This document shows, one piece after another, positions 10,717 to 23,311 of a stretch of DNA of 64,000 bases. The notes below the pieces were generated by a model. That model made no database searches. It saw only the letters and a list, made by a program, of their open reading frames with translations, and was not told where the DNA came from. Made by a program: the position numbers and the translations under genes. Each line of letters starts with the position of its first letter. The first letter of the stretch is position 1. Origin of the DNA: Camelus bactrianus (Eukaryota; Chordata; Mammalia; Artiodactyla; Camelidae); contig NC_133546.1 of the NCBI RefSeq assembly GCF_048773025.1, forward strand, positions 83,891,816 to 83,955,815, read 5' to 3'.

Positions 10717-13357
10717 GCCAAAGTGACAGAGTAGACAGACTCACAGCTTGAACTCTCCCACAAATACACAAAGAATTACATCTACAACAACATTGAATTG
10801 CTCAGAAACCTCCTGAACTCTGGCACAGTGTCTCTCATTTTGAAATACAGGAAGATTCTCACAAAATATGGTAAGGAATAAAAAGAAGAAAGACAAATTC
10901 AGTGCAGGACTGATCCTGCAGGGAAAAAGTAGCATAGGAAGAAAGGCACCCTCACACTGGGACACAACCCCTCTAGCTGGGAGATCAGCTAGGAAAGAAG
11001 CAGAGCTTCCAAGGTTTGGAGGAGACAGTGGCAACTGCATGGCAGGCAGAACTGGGGAATACTGACACAGAGGGTCCCTGTGATGACCAGCCCTAGACAT
11101 GAACTAGCAGGGATGAGCCAGGACTGGCTACTGGAGTCAGTGAAGAGCCCAGGCAGAGGGCTGGGTCACACTGCAGAGAGGCAGCATCAGGAAACTAGAG
11201 GGCAGTGTGAGCTCTGGCTGTGTGTGTGTGTGTGTGTGGAACAGAACAGACTGAAACTCTCATAAAAAAGCACCAATGTTGGTATAATGGGGGAGGAATG
11301 ATACATGGCTGTGCCAAAGTCACTTTCTCCACTTGGCTCCATTGTTGGTGTGTTCTCATGAGAAGAGAAATGGGGCTTGGTCATAGCCAACACTGCTGCA
11401 CAAAGGCAGAGCTGAATGTTGAATCCATATCCTGTGCCATTGCAACTTCACAGGCGGGACTGAGATTTGTTTACAGCCCCAGGCAGAGAGGGAGGATTTG
11501 CTCTCTCTGGTCACTTTGTGGATCCACACCTCTGGGACTTACAGGCAGTGAGTGGAGTTCTGACTCAAGAAGGGTGGCCAGTGAGGGTATTTACAACAGG
11601 GTGGTGTATGGTTCCATAAGTGGATGCGGGATTGGGGTTTGAGCTGAACCTGTAGTGGACCACAAATTCATGTGTGTGACTACACACTTGCTAAGGCAGG
11701 TCCAAGGGACTGACACTGCTGGATCTGCACTGATGTTTCCTGGGGCTCAGAACCTGAGGGGCACCAGAGTAGGTGGCTGACATTCCCATAGCTAAAGCAG
11801 GAATAAAGCCAACATCAACAAATAGTACTTTTTAAGTCTGCATAACAAGTGACAGACAACACCACAGAGGGAACTCCCCAGTGGAAATCTCCTGCTTATT
11901 TTTCTTCAGAACTGAAGTGCTCCCACCCTGCCTACTACACACCACAGCTCAGAAATGGGTCTAGAAGAAATACATAGAGCCAGAGAAATATAAGTAAATA
12001 AAGAAGCCGAGGAACCACTTTCAATTAAAAGAACAAGAGAAATCCCCTGAAAGAACAAACAGTAAAATAGACTGATAGTCTACTAGACTTCAAAAAGGGA
12101 ATGATCAACACACTGAAAGAACTAAAAGAGACTATCAATAGAGACAGAAAACTTTGAAAAGAAAATTTAAACTATAAAGAAGAGCTAGTTAAAAATAGAA
12201 AATTCAACTACAGGCAATCAAAAACAGACTAGATAATGCAGAGGAATGAATAAATGACTTAGGAGACAAGATAAAAGAAATAACCCAATACAGCAGACAT
12301 AAAAGCCAATAAAAACCAATTAAAGCAAGATAATATAAAGTGCGCCAGCCTATGCATAATAGTGGGTCCCAGAAGGAGAAGAAAGAGAAAAGGGGATTGA
12401 AAATATAGTTAAAGAAATCATGACTGAAAACTTTCCAAACCTTAAGAAGGAAAGAATTATCCAAGTACAGGAGGCACAGAGGGTCCCAAACAAGAAGAAA
12501 CCAAACAGACCTACACCAAGACATATTATATTTGAAATGGTTAAAGTTAAAGATAAAGAAAATATTCTAAAGGCAGTGAGAGAAAAACAAAATGTTAGTT
12601 ACAAGGGAGCCCCATAAGCATTCAGCAGATTTCTCTACATAAAAACTTCTGGCCAGAAGGGAGTGGAAAGATATATTCAAAGTCCTGAATGAGAAAAGGC
12701 TGCAAACTAGGATATTCTATCTAGAAAGACTCTCCTTTAGAACAGAAAGAGAGAGAAAGAATTTCACAGACAAGCAAAACTAAAAGAATTCAGCAGTACT
12801 AAATCTATGCTAAAAAAAATTGAAAGTTCTAATCTAAATAAAACATAAACAGGAAGCTATAGAAATTAGGAAACCATAATTGGAAATGCAATAAATACAG
12901 TGAATTGCAAGGGAAAACATGAAGATATAAATAAGTCAGTAAGTCAATAAAGAAAGCAAGAAAGAAAGAGAGAATAGCAAAATCATAAAAGGTGAAAGAG
13001 GAGAGCAAGAGAATATAGATTTTGTTCCCTTTCTTTTTTTTTTTCTTCTTTCTTTTTAGGATGCACTTGAGCCTACATAACTATCAACTAAAACCAAACA
13101 GATGAAGTAAGGGGTTACCATACTTGAAAGACAAGATAACCACAAATCAGAAGTATATAAAGAGTCATAAAACCCAAAAAGAAACCAAGCTTATAGAAAA
13201 GAAATTTATCATATGACAAAAATGAAAAAAAAATTAAAAGAAAGAAACAAATAAGAAATACCAAATCAACTGGAAAACAAATTTCAAAATGGCAATAAAA
13301 CCACATCTATAAAATAACTACTATAAATGTCAATGGACTAAGTGTTCCAATCAAAAG
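10717..13357 (+). mobile_element. L1 copy 1: 5'UTR, ORF1 and the very start of ORF2
   Basis: It begins with an L1 5' end (CAAAGTGACAGAGTAGACAG, CTCTCCCACAAATACAC). The 5'UTR includes a (TG)n run at about 11219-11238 and lasts to about 11940. The ORF1 region follows, with MTENFPNLKKERIIQVQEAQ at 12420 and NRPTPRHIIFEMVKVKDKEN after it, but frameshifts and stops break it into pieces of 65 codons or fewer. The inter-ORF spacer and the first codons of ORF2 (IIINVNGLSVPIKRK in register) are present, and there the element is cut by a new L1 5' end at about 13360. It has no 3' end of its own. Confidence 0.8.
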
Positions 13358-13366
13358 AAAAAGTGA

Positions 13367-14651
13367 AGGAGGAGGAAAGATGGTGGAGTGAAAAAGATGC
13401 TCAGAGCTCACCCTCTCCCACAAATTCACCAAGAGTGACATCCACAGACACACCCACCACCCAGAACACCTGCTGAACTTTGACAGAATATTGCCTTCTT
13501 CAAAAGATAAAATTTTCCACAAATCTGGTAGGAGAAAAGAAGAAAAAGGAAAATAGTTCAGGACCATTCCAATGAGGAGGGAGCTGCAAAAGAGTAATAG
13601 CATTAATACACTGGGTCTACCCAACTCCAATGGCGAGTTCAGCAAGATGGAGAGGGAACATCTGCGGCTCGGATCTGTACAGAATAGCCTTTGACTGACA
13701 GAACTAAGTTAATTGGGCACAAAGAGTCCCAATGATCCCCAGCCCTAGACGTGAACCAGCAGAGGTGGGATGGGACAGGCTGTCTGAGTCGAGCAGAGGA
13801 TTCGGGCTGACTGTACAGAGGAAACCTTGGGGGACTACAATGTTCTGTGTGCCATGGCTGGGAGAGTATACAGATTAGAACAGCCTGGGTCCCCCATAAA
13901 ATCCAAAAAAAAAAAAAAAAAGGCAAAGCAACACTGCTGGTGTGCCCTGGGGGGAAGGGGATCCGTAGCCTTTGTGTCCACAGACCCACAGTGCCAATAT
14001 TGGAGACTTCTTGGGAGAAGAGAGTCAAGGCTCAGCCATAGCCACCATATTTTCTGGTTCATGGTTCCCAGGTGAAGGAGGGGTCAAAAGCCGAATCCCT
14101 ACCTAGGGGCTCCACAACCTCATAGGTGGGACTGAGATTTGTTTACAGTCCCAAGCAGAGGGGACCATTACACACCGATGCCTCTCTGAATTGGCTTTTC
14201 TAAGACAAATGGACAAGAAGCAGTGTTCTGGAACAGAGCAGGGGTGACGGCTAGTGCAGCTGTTTTCTCTGAGTCCACCTATGAAGCATGGACCTAATGC
14301 GGCAGGGGAGCTACCTGCCAACTAACTTGCACAAGTGTGGTGCTGGGACCAGGCATCTGGTGGGGGTGCAGACCACCCACAAACTGATGCTGGGACACAG
14401 ACCAGGAGCACGACTGGAGGACCTCTGGAACCAGCAAGTGGAGTTTTCACAGCAGGATATGGGCAGGAGTGTGACAACCACAGGAAAAAAAGGAGCTCCT
14501 GCTCAATAGCCAGGGCAGACTCAGGCCACCAGAACACCAGCCACACCACCAACAAAGGGGATAACAGGCAAAAGGCATGGAAGGAAGACTTGGCAACCAC
14601 CCATAATTAAAAACAAACTTATGACAAAATTATTAAGAGTGCATATTCTTG
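13367..14651 (+). promoter_or_regulatory. L1 5'UTR monomer A (first of two in tandem)
   Basis: It starts GGAAAGATGGTGGAGTG and CTCACCCTCTCCCACAAATT and ends AAAATTATTAAGAGTGCATA. The next 1.3 kb (14652 to about 16010) repeats the same order: CTCTCCAATAAATACACC, CTGCTGAACTTTGATA, GGACTGAGATTTGTTTACA-like text and AAAATTATTAAGGGCACACA. In L1, the 5'UTR carries the internal promoter, and tandem 5'UTR copies are known in some lineages. A poly-A run at 13904-13920 lies inside. The 129- and 116-codon frames here are chance openings. Confidence 0.7.
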
Positions 14652-16429
14652 GAGAAAGGCCAAGATAGTGGAGTAGAAGGATACTTGTATCTTATCCTCT
14701 CCAATAAATACACCAAGACTGACATTCACAGACACACCCATCCACTCAGAACATCTGCTGAACTTTGATAAAACATTGCCATCTTCAAAAGACAAAATGT
14801 GCCACCAATCTGGTAGGAGAAACGGAAAAAAGAAGGAAGAAAATGCAAAATGGCTTGGGGTTGGTCCTTTGAAGAGGGAGCAGCAAAGGAGGGATAGTGC
14901 TGGTTGACTGGGTCTCCCCCTTTCCAATGGAGAGGTCAGCAGGATGGACAGGGAACCTCTGAGGCTCACATGTGTACAGAACCGCCCTTGACTGACAGAA
15001 TTAAGTTATATGGGCACAAAGTGTGTCAACAACCCCCAAACCTAGAAGTGAATCAGGGATGGGAAGGGACAGGCTGCTGGATCCAGGCAGACTCTGGTTG
15101 ACTGTACAGAGGTAACCCTGGGGGACTACAGTGTGCTGTGGACAACTGCTTGGATTGTATACAGATCAGAACAGCCTGGGCCCCCCATAAAATAAGAAAA
15201 AAAAATAAAGCAAAGCAACATTGCTGGCTTGCCTGAGGGAAGGGGAGTTTTGTCCTTTGTCTCTGCTGACCCACAGCAACATAACTGGTGATTTCTCAGA
15301 AGAAGAGAGATGAGGCTCAGCCACAGCCATCATACCCACCCAGGCAGAGGCAGGGTTGAAACCTGAATATGTACCTGGCAGTTCTGCAGCCTCATAGGTG
15401 GGACTGAGACTTGTTTACATCCCCAGACATATAGGAAGGTTCTGTCCTGGTGCGTCTATGAACTCGCACCTCTAAGACAAATGAACAAGGAGCAGAGTTC
15501 TGGCAAAGAGCAGGGACTAGGGCTGGTGTGGCCATTTGCCTCAAGCCCACCTACAGAGTGTGGAACAGATTTGGAGTGGGGAGTAGCACTGAACAGGGGA
15601 GCAACCAACCCAACTACTGTGCAGGACTGCTGCACCTGGACACGGCATTGGGAAGGGGCACACCCTGCCCACCTACCATGCAGGAGAGCAGCAACAAGAT
15701 GCAGCATTGGGAGGAGATGTGACATGTCTACCTCCAGGCACTGGGAGCAGCACAGACCAAGGGTGTGACCAGAGGGTCTCTGGAACCAATGAGCTGAGTT
15801 CATGAAACAAGGCAGGGGCAGGAGCTGTGACAACCACAAAACAAATAGGAGTCCCCATTCAATAGCCAGGGTAGGCTCTGGTTAACAGGTTAATGGCCAC
15901 ATCCGTAACCAAAGGGATAACAGACAAAAGGCACAGAAGTAAGACTTGGCAACCACACTTATTTAAGAAAGACCTCTTGATAAAATTATTAAGGGCACAC
16001 AATCTCCACGGGAACATCCTCTCTTCTTTTTCTGTTCCATTTTCTTTTACTTTTTAAATGTTACTTCTTAAATAATTTTTATATTTCTATTTTTAATCCC
16101 TTTTAAAATTTTCTTTTAAAATACTAATATTATTATCTTTCAATTTGTCCAATTTCATTTTTATCTTTGTTTTGTTCTTCTGTTATGATGATACTCTGTT
16201 CTCAAATATTTTTCTTCCTTTAATGTTTTAAAAATTCATCCCAACTCAATTGTTATCTTTTTTCAATATGTTCTTCTGTTATTGATTATACTGCTTTTAA
16301 AACTAATTTCTTTGTGCTTAGTTTTATTTCTGCATCCACTTTATATAAATAAATAAACTCCTAAAAGACGACAGTAGATAACTGATACTCCATAAGCCAT
16401 AGTGCCAGAGAGATATAAGCAAGATGAAG

Positions 16430-17298
16430 AAGCAGAGCCACCTCTCTCAATTAAAAGAACAAGATAAATCCCCTGAAAGAACAATCAATGAAATAGACAT
16501 TGATAGTCTACTAGATGATTTCAAGAAAGGAGTGATCAAAGTACTGAAGAAACTAAAAGAGATTGTCTATAGAGACAGAGAATATGTCAAAAAACGAAAT
16601 TGAAACTCTAAAGAGGAGCCAGTGAAAATTGGAAAACTCATTTGCTGAGATGAGAGTTGAGCTAAAGGCTGTAAAATGTAGGCTAGATAATTGAGAGGAA
16701 TGAATATGTGACTTAGAAGACAGGACAACAGAACAGCTGAGAGAAAACAAATAAAAACCAATGAAAGCAATATAAGGGACCTATGGAATAACATAAAGCA
16801 TGCCAACCTACTCATAATGGGGGTCCCAGAAGGAGAAGAAAGAACAAAGGGGATTGAAAAGGTATTTGAAGAAATCATGACTGAAAACTTCCCAAACCTA
16901 AAGAAGGAATCAGATATCCAAGTACAGGAAGCACAGAGCATCCCAAACAAGGAGGTCCCAAACAGACCCACACCAAGACATATTACATTTAGGATGACCA
17001 GGGTTGAGAATAGGAAATGATTCTAAAGGCAGCAAGAGAAAAACAAAGAATGAGATACAAGGGAACCCCCATAAGATTTTCAGCTGATTTCTCTACACAA
17101 ACAGTACAGGCCAGAAGGGAGGGGCAAGGAATATTCAAAGTCCTGAATGAAAAAATGATGCAGCCTACGATACTTTATCCAGCAAGGCTATCCTTTAGAA
17201 TAGAAGGAGAGATAAAGAACTTCACAGACAAGCAAAAACTAAAAGAATTTAGCAACACTAAACCTATGCTAAAGGAAATATTGAAAGACCTACTCTAA
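16430..17298 (+). pseudogene. L1 ORF1 (RNA-binding protein of LINE-1), broken
   Basis: ORF1p is the nucleic-acid chaperone that coats L1 RNA. The C-terminal half is well kept: MTENFPNLKKESDIQVQEAQ at about 16877, NRPTPRHITFRMTRVENRK, then a second frame from 17017 with ILKAAREKQRMRYKGTPIRF, then ARLSFRIEGEIKNFTDKQKL and ending LKEILKDLL. One frame change separates the pieces at about 17018. The N-terminal coiled-coil half carries several stops. It is the best preserved ORF1 of the window. Confidence 0.85.
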
Positions 17299-17734
17299 AC
17301 AGAAAAGAAGCAGGATGCTACAAAAAGGAGAAAACCATGATTGGAAAGGTGATTGCTACAATGAATTACAACAGAATAAACATGAAATCATAAAAGAGGA
17401 CATCTAAATCATTAAGGGTGGGGGAGGCGAACAAGAAAATGCACAGGTTTCTTTCTCTCTCTCTCTCTCTTTTGTTCTTGGTAGGATGAGTTTGAGCTTA
17501 TATTACTATCTGTTTAAAACAAACAGATATAGTAATGGGTTAATATATGTACAAAGTAGGGTAACCACAAGCCAAAAAGTTACAATAGAGTCACAAAACT
17601 AAGAAGACACCAAGATAATAAAAAGGAAAATTATCAAACCACAAAAAGAAAATGAAAGGAACAAAGAGGAAATACCAAATCAACTGCAAAACAAAGTTCA
17701 AAATATAATAAACACATATGTATCAATAATTATT

Positions 17735-18795
17735 ATAAATGTCAATGGACTAAATGCTTTAATCAAAGGATATAGAGTGCAGAGTGGATAATAAAGCAAG
17801 TATCTACAATACACTGTATACAAGAGACCCACGTGAGGGAGAAGGACACACATAGATTGAAAGTGAGAGGATTGAAAAAGATATTCCACAAAAATGGAAA
17901 TGACAAGAAAGCAGGAATATCAACAGTGATTTCAAATAAAACAGACTTTAAAACAAAGATTATAAAGAAAGATTAAGAAGGACATTTTATAATGATTAAA
18001 GGAGTCATAGATGAAGATATTACACTCATTAACATATATGAACCCAACATAGGAGCACCTAAATACATAACAGATAAAAAGGGAAAATTTGATCGGAATA
18101 CAGTCATGGTAGAAGACTTTAACTATCCATTAACATCACTGGACAGATCTTCCTTACATAAAATTAATAAGACAACATAGAAATTAAATGATAAAATAGA
18201 ACAATTTGTCTTGGTTAATATTTTCAGAACATTATATTTCCCTAAAATAGAATATACATTCTTCCCAAGCGCACGTACCACATTTTCTAGGATAGATCAT
18301 ATACTTTGGCACAAAAGAAGCATTAACAATTTGAAGAAGATAGAAAATATTTGAAGCAACTTTTTCTGAACACAATACCATAAAAGTAGAAATTAACTAC
18401 AGAAAAATAAAGGAGAAATAAATGACAGCATGGAGATTAAACAACATACTACTTTAAAAAAAAAATGGGTGGATGATGAAATCAAAGAAGAAATAAAAAA
18501 ACACAGTGAGACAAAAGATGATGAAAACACAACCACACAGAACCTATGGGATCCAGAAAAGGCAGTGCTTAGAGGGAAGTTTATAGCGAGAGAATCAGGT
18601 CTACCTCAAAAAAGAGGAAAAACTACAATAAACAATCAAACTTACCACCTAAAAGAATTAGAAAAAGAAGAGCAAAAAATAACAAAAGTAAGCAGAAGGA
18701 AGGAAATAATAAAGTTCAGGGAGGAAATAAATAAAATAGAGATATTAGAAACATTTGAAAAAATCAAGCCAAGAGATGGTTTCTTGAAAGAGTAA
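17735..18795 (+). pseudogene. L1 ORF2 remnant: endonuclease region, then a piece upstream of the RT domain
   Basis: ORF2 encodes an endonuclease plus reverse transcriptase. Visible endonuclease text: INVNGLNA at the start, LQYTVYKRPT in the register of the usual LQETH, RLKVRGLKKIFHKNGNDKKA, then IKGVIDEDITLINIYEPNIG and RNTVMVEDFN (GDFN motif, G changed to E), and FSRIDHIL. After about 18470 the text jumps to [17 protein letters not shown] and [19 protein letters not shown], which in complete L1s lies before the RT domain. The RT and C-terminal domains are absent. Several stops are present. Confidence 0.8.
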
Positions 18796-18909
18796 ACACA
18801 ATTGACAAAATTATGCTCTATGCTGGAAATTGACACAACAATGCAAACTGACTATAACTCAATAAAATAAAAATTAAAAAATAAATATATTAACAAAAGA
18901 AAAAAGAAA

Positions 18910-19340
18910 AGGTAGTTTCTACTCACCAGACTGGAGGAGGGGACTGCACCCCATGCGGGGTCACACTCCATGGGAAAGCCTGGGGTCAGGATCGGAGGAG
19001 CAGGGTGCTGTGGACAGGATCTGTCACAGAGTTTCTGCAGGAGGGGAGGGTGAGGCATGTGAGCAGCCTGAGGACTGGCCATTTGAGTAAGTTCATGGGC
19101 TCTGGGGTGGAGGGGCTCCCCCAAGTGTCTGGACTTGACTCTGGGTGAGTTGGGCAGGTGGACAGTGGCTCAGTGTGAGTCCAAGTCCAGTGAAGGGGTA
19201 GTGCGTTAGATCTAGAAGGACTCCTTCTGGGGTGGGAAGGCCCATAATGGAGGCAGGAGGCCCAGCCCAGGTGACTGAGAACAGGGTGTGTCCTGCATAG
19301 GCCTGCAGGGCAGACGAAAGCATCCAGTCTACAGAAGGTG
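18910..19340. other. GC-richer unique DNA, no gene recognised
   Basis: Composition changes sharply at the end of the L1 tail from AT-rich to GC-richer. Overlapping frames on both strands (up to 236 codons, minus, 18986-19696) lack recognisable motifs and overlap an L2 relic, so I treat them as chance frames. Confidence 0.4.
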
Positions 19341-19775
19341 GAAACATGGTCCATACAAGGGCTCAGCTCAGATGTCACCCCCTCAGAGGAGCCTTCCTTG
19401 CCTGCACAGTCTACAGGGACAGCCTCCTCCACGCACATCTCCAAAGCAGACACCTGCTCCATCTCCTGCTTAGCATTCAGGACCCGGGCCCCTGCTCCAC
19501 GCCCAGCCATGGTTCCGCTGCCCTGAGGAAAAGCCCTCACAGGAGCCATCAAGCCCTGCACGACCTGGGCCCCACCTCTCTGTCTCTTCTGCCACCACTG
19601 TCTCCACCTGGCCCTCTTCTCCTCCACTCCTGCACTCCCCCAGCCCTGTGTGCTCTCCAGAGCACGTGTCTCTCCTAACATGCTGTGTGTGCTCACTGTG
19701 TCTCATCCACTGCATGCCTCCCACCCAGGTCAGTATCCAGTGCACAGTAGGGCTCAGTAAGTAGAGAATGAATGA
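19340..19775 (+). repeat. L2 relic (old LINE)
   Basis: CAGATGTCACCCCCTCAGAG and GAGCCTTCCTTGCCTG match the L2 consensus section rich in CTCC/TTCCCTGACC. The end at about 19738-19775 (CAGTGCACAGTAGGGCTCAG, GAATGAATGA) matches the usual L2 3' end. Confidence 0.7.
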
Positions 19776-19829
19776 CTCTTACCATCACTGCTGGGAAGAC
19801 CTTTTTCTGTGGCCTACAGTGATCACACA

Positions 19830-20140
19830 CCCGTCACACATTCGCTGAGGTCCTACTGTGTGTTGGGCGGGTTCCATATACCGGGCACAGCAGGGAGTGA
19901 AGCAGGCAGGTCTCCATTCTCATGCAGCAGACAGCCTGGTGGGGGACACAGAGAAAATTAAGTATAATATACACAATGTCCGGAGGTGATATGTTCCATG
20001 GAGAAAAATAAGGTCAGGGAGGACATTTGAGCAGATTCCTGGAGGTGTTTAAGAAGCAGGCGGAGAGAGATCCTGGCTGAAAGAGCAGCCAGTGCAAAGG
20101 CCCTGAGGCCACAGTGGGATGTGCATGGAGGGTCTTAGTT
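19830..20140 (+). repeat. Ancient mammalian interspersed repeat (family not certain)
   Basis: The order GAGGTCCTACTGTGTGTTGG, GGGCACAGCAGGGAGTGA, CAGCCTGGTGGGGGACACAG, CATGGAGAAAAATAAG and GTGCAAAGGCCCTGAGGCCA is that of a common old mammalian repeat, with a 'table of events' style text found widely in mammals. I am not sure of its formal name. Confidence 0.55.
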
Positions 20141-21590
20141 ATCCGTGTGAGTTCTTAGTCCTGCCTTGAGTACGTATGTTGCTTTTATTTGTAAACCTTG
20201 ATTTCACCTTTAAAGCAAATTAAACTGCATCATCAATCTGCATAATTTAGCCAATTCTGTTTCAGGTGTTGTGGGCACAATGGCTGGCTAGTTACTTGGG
20301 TTGGTAAAGAATTACCAGCGTCTGAGAAGGGTCTAGGAAAGTTTAATGGGGACACTGCTATAGGCAACATCAGGCCACACAGGCAAGAGGTGCCTACACG
20401 AGTGCCAAGGTTGAGTGTGTGGGGTCTGTTATTGGGGGGGTGCTGTTCACACAAGGAGGAGGGGGCTGCATGATCAATTCATGCACAGGTACCTGGTTGG
20501 TTGTGAGATCTGTCAGGGGCTTCTCTGAACAACAGGCTTTACCACTTTAATAAGGGCAGGTTGTGAGGCCTCTCTTCCTGGGGCAATGAGTTTTCATAGG
20601 GTAAACACACAGCAAGAGAAGATGTTTTATAGCTTGTGGAAATGCAGGTGTGCAAAGGGTCCTGCAGTGGGGAGTGGGAGGTAAGGTGCCACTGGGCTCT
20701 AGGCACACAGAGAGCCCAGGGGTGAGGGTGTATGACTCTAAAGAGGGCCACCTGGCTTCACACCAGGGACTTTATGTGAAAACAGGAGAATCTAGGTTGT
20801 CAGCACGTGTCTACTCAGTGACCTCCCTAAGCCTAGCTCTGTCAGGCACCAGGTGGCTGTGAAATGAACATGAAGGTCCCACCCTGAGGACCCCAATGAA
20901 TGAACATCTTGACATCCTCAAGCCCCTTCCCCTGCACCACCACCCCACCTCATCTGGGTCTCAGGCTCTGACCCTGATATCAGTGGCACCTTTGTTCCCT
21001 ATATCCAGCTCCTCTGGACGTCTCTGTGATGAGCTGTTCCATGTCAGCGAGCCCCAAACTGAGCTCTGCCTTTACCCCATGAATGCTTCCTCCCTGTGAA
21101 GCCCCTTGTGAAGGAGCCACCACAAGCAGGATCCTTCAGCCCTGAGTCTCTGCCTTCCCCACCCCTCCGATTTCCCCCAGCCCATGATCCCCTCTGGAGG
21201 TCCCTATTATCCTCTCCCTCCTACTTCAGTCTTGGGCTGCACACCAAATCCCTCTTCACAATCTCCCACAAGACAGGTCCAGGTCCACTTGGGGACACTG
21301 AGGTGACACAGGCGGGTGTTGCTGGGAATGAAGAGCAGGATACTGTAGCAGAGGAGAGGCAAGGGCTCCCAATCCACCAGAACACAGGCTAAAGTGGGGG
21401 CAAGACACCCATAAAGGGTGAGGCAGGCATCACACTGCAGCCCCACCCTCTGTTCCCCCAGGGTGCCCTGTGTTTCCTGCTTTGGCCTGGGGGACTTCCC
21501 CCCTCACTCTCTGTTAGAGGAGTGCCCATTCATTCATTCACACCCTCATTCACCATGTACATGGGTCCTGCTCAGTGCCAGGCCTCAGCT
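20141..21590. other. GC-richer DNA without recognised gene
   Basis: Short frames on both strands (65-98 codons) with no domain signature, no shared codon bias and no splice-bounded exon that I recognise. Confidence 0.4.
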
Positions 21591-21975
21591 GGATGACAGC
21601 TCATCCTTGGGGACACAGCTCAGATCTCACCTCCTCCATGAAGCACTTCTGGATTCCCACCCCTCCTGAAGTTCCTCTGGCCTCAGTTCGGACCACTAGG
21701 GCTGAGACCACACTCTGATTACCTCCCAAGTCTGTGATCTCTGTGAAAGCCCTGAGCCCAATGTGGAAAGAGACTCAGAAAAATGGGGCCAAAAGGGGCT
21801 AAGAAAAATGTTACTAGTTCTCTATTACAGAGAAGGGCACTGAGCAGAGAGAGGGCAGTGTCTAACCAAAGCTACAGAGGAGGGTCTCAGTGAGCCCTCC
21901 CTTGGCCCTGTTACTTGTTCTCTGTTACAGATGAGGACACTGAGCCACAGAGATGGAGCAGAGCCCTGCTATAGC
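21590..21975 (+). repeat. L2 fragment followed by MIR-type fragments
   Basis: CACAGCTCAGATCTCACCTC with CATGAAGCACTTCTGGATTC (21616-21660) is L2-like. About 21810-21900 and 21900-21970 contain the MIR signature twice (TTACAGATGAGGACACTGAG at 21925). Confidence 0.55.
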
Positions 21976-22599
21976 CTTGGCCCCACGGCCTGTGTCCTTT
22001 ATTACTAGCTCAATGCTACCAGCAGGGGTGTGGGCCTGGAATGGAAGTTGAAAGCAGCCTGACCCCCAGGACCCCTTCATACACAAAGTCAGTCTCAGGA
22101 AACACCCCTCAAGACCTACTCTACACCCCTGGGATTGGGACCTGATTGCTGTTCCTGGAAGCTGGCTGGGCTTCCCTGTTAATTGGCCCAGGAGATGCTT
22201 GGGACAGACACAGGGCCCCTGAGGCTCCCTGTCCCCAGATGAGCAGCTCTGGTCCCCTTGACTGTCCCTGGCAGAGGCCTGATGACACGAGGTGTTGGTC
22301 GGGTAGCCAGCTGTGGAGATGAGGAAATGGGAGCCACATGCAGGTACATGCAGAGGTTCAGGTATTCACTCAACAATCATTGATTCAGGCCTTGCAGTGT
22401 GGCTGGCCTGGGCCCAGGCCTGGGTGTCCTGTAGTGAATACAGTCAACCCCTTGAGCCTTCTGGGAAAGCAGTGCTCAGAGAAACGGGCCCTCAGAGCCC
22501 CCATCTTGCTCCCCATGAACAATCACACTGAGATGAGGCTGCAGCCATGGGTCCCAGTGGAGGGTGAAGGGAGGAAGGAAACCCAGAGTGGGCACTGAC

Positions 22600-22770
22600 C
22601 ATGAGCCTGGACACTGGAAACAGATGGCCTGGGCTCTGTAATCTGGGGTGGTCACCTCCCATGTTCTCTCTGTGCCTCAGTTACTTCTGCAGAAATGGGT
22701 GATAACGCCTGTCCCTGCCCCACAGATTTTCATGAGGAGTCAGTGAACTCTTATGCGTGTAGGACAGTGC
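22600..22770 (+). repeat. MIR SINE relic
   Basis: CAGATGGCCTGGGCTCTGTA, TCTGTGCCTCAGTTACTTCT, AATGGGTGATAACGCCTGTC and AGGACAGTGCCTGGC occur in MIR order. A tRNA-derived SINE relic of early mammals. Confidence 0.75.
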
Positions 22771-22912
22771 CTGGCTATGGGTCAGGATCCTGCTCACCTC
22801 ACAATAGTCTGTCCCACTTTAAAGATGAGAAAGCCAAGGCTAAGGGGGTTATGAGACCAGCCTGGGCTAGCCCCCTTCTCATGCTCTGCTGTCCAGGTCT
22901 CCTGCTTTTACA

Positions 22913-23311
22913 TCATCCCTCTGCCCCCATATCCACACAGCAAGGTAGGTGCTGAGAATCTGAGCAAATCAGAGTATGAATGGAGGCACACCCTCTCCCC
23001 AACTTGGGCTCTTGGGCGGTGGGCAGGATGGGGATATCGGGCTCCCCCAGACTGTCCAGGAGGCCCAGCATGTCCGTCACCTCATTTCCACTCAACACGG
23101 AGTAGGTGTGTGTCCAAGGGCCAGAGGGCGATGGAGTAACCCAGGGTGGGTGGATGCTAGGTAGGTGTGGGGGGCACAGAGTGGCCCCTGGAAGACAGTG
23201 TCCAGGCAGCCAAGGTGTAGGGAATGAGGGTGCCCAGAAGGGGCAGAGGACAGAGTCCAGCCTGGACACCACCCCCTGCTGGACCCTGATCTGGGGTGAG
23301 AATTGGGACAA
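22913..23311 (-). other. 132-codon frame of uncertain nature
   Basis: The part around 23020-23105 reads SVLSGNEVTDMLGLLDSLGE followed by PDIPILPTAQEP, which looks more protein-like than its surroundings. No exon boundaries pair convincingly, and I do not recognise a family. It may be a piece of an old exon or a chance frame in GC-rich DNA. Confidence 0.2.

Larger units (their letters stand above)
14652..18900 (+). mobile_element. L1 copy 2: 5'UTR monomer B, ORF1, ORF2 endonuclease remnant, 3' end
   Basis: 5'UTR monomer B spans 14652-16010, followed by a T-rich stretch to 16360, then ORF1 (about 16430-17298), spacer, the ORF2 endonuclease region (about 17735-18470) and a short later ORF2 part. 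The 3' end matches other L1 tails here (GCTGGAAATTGACACAACAA, CTGACTATAACTCAATAAAA). The reverse-transcriptase domain is deleted, so the element could not move by itself. The A-rich tail ends near 18900. Confidence 0.8.

Noticed and set aside
13639-15839. Several 110-130 codon minus frames in the L1 5'UTR copies
   Set aside because: Recur in both 5'UTR copies as antisense readings of L1 untranslated sequence.
18986-19696. 236-codon minus-strand frame
   Set aside because: Overlaps an L2 relic, has no motif or splice structure, and similar frames exist on plus over the same GC-rich DNA.
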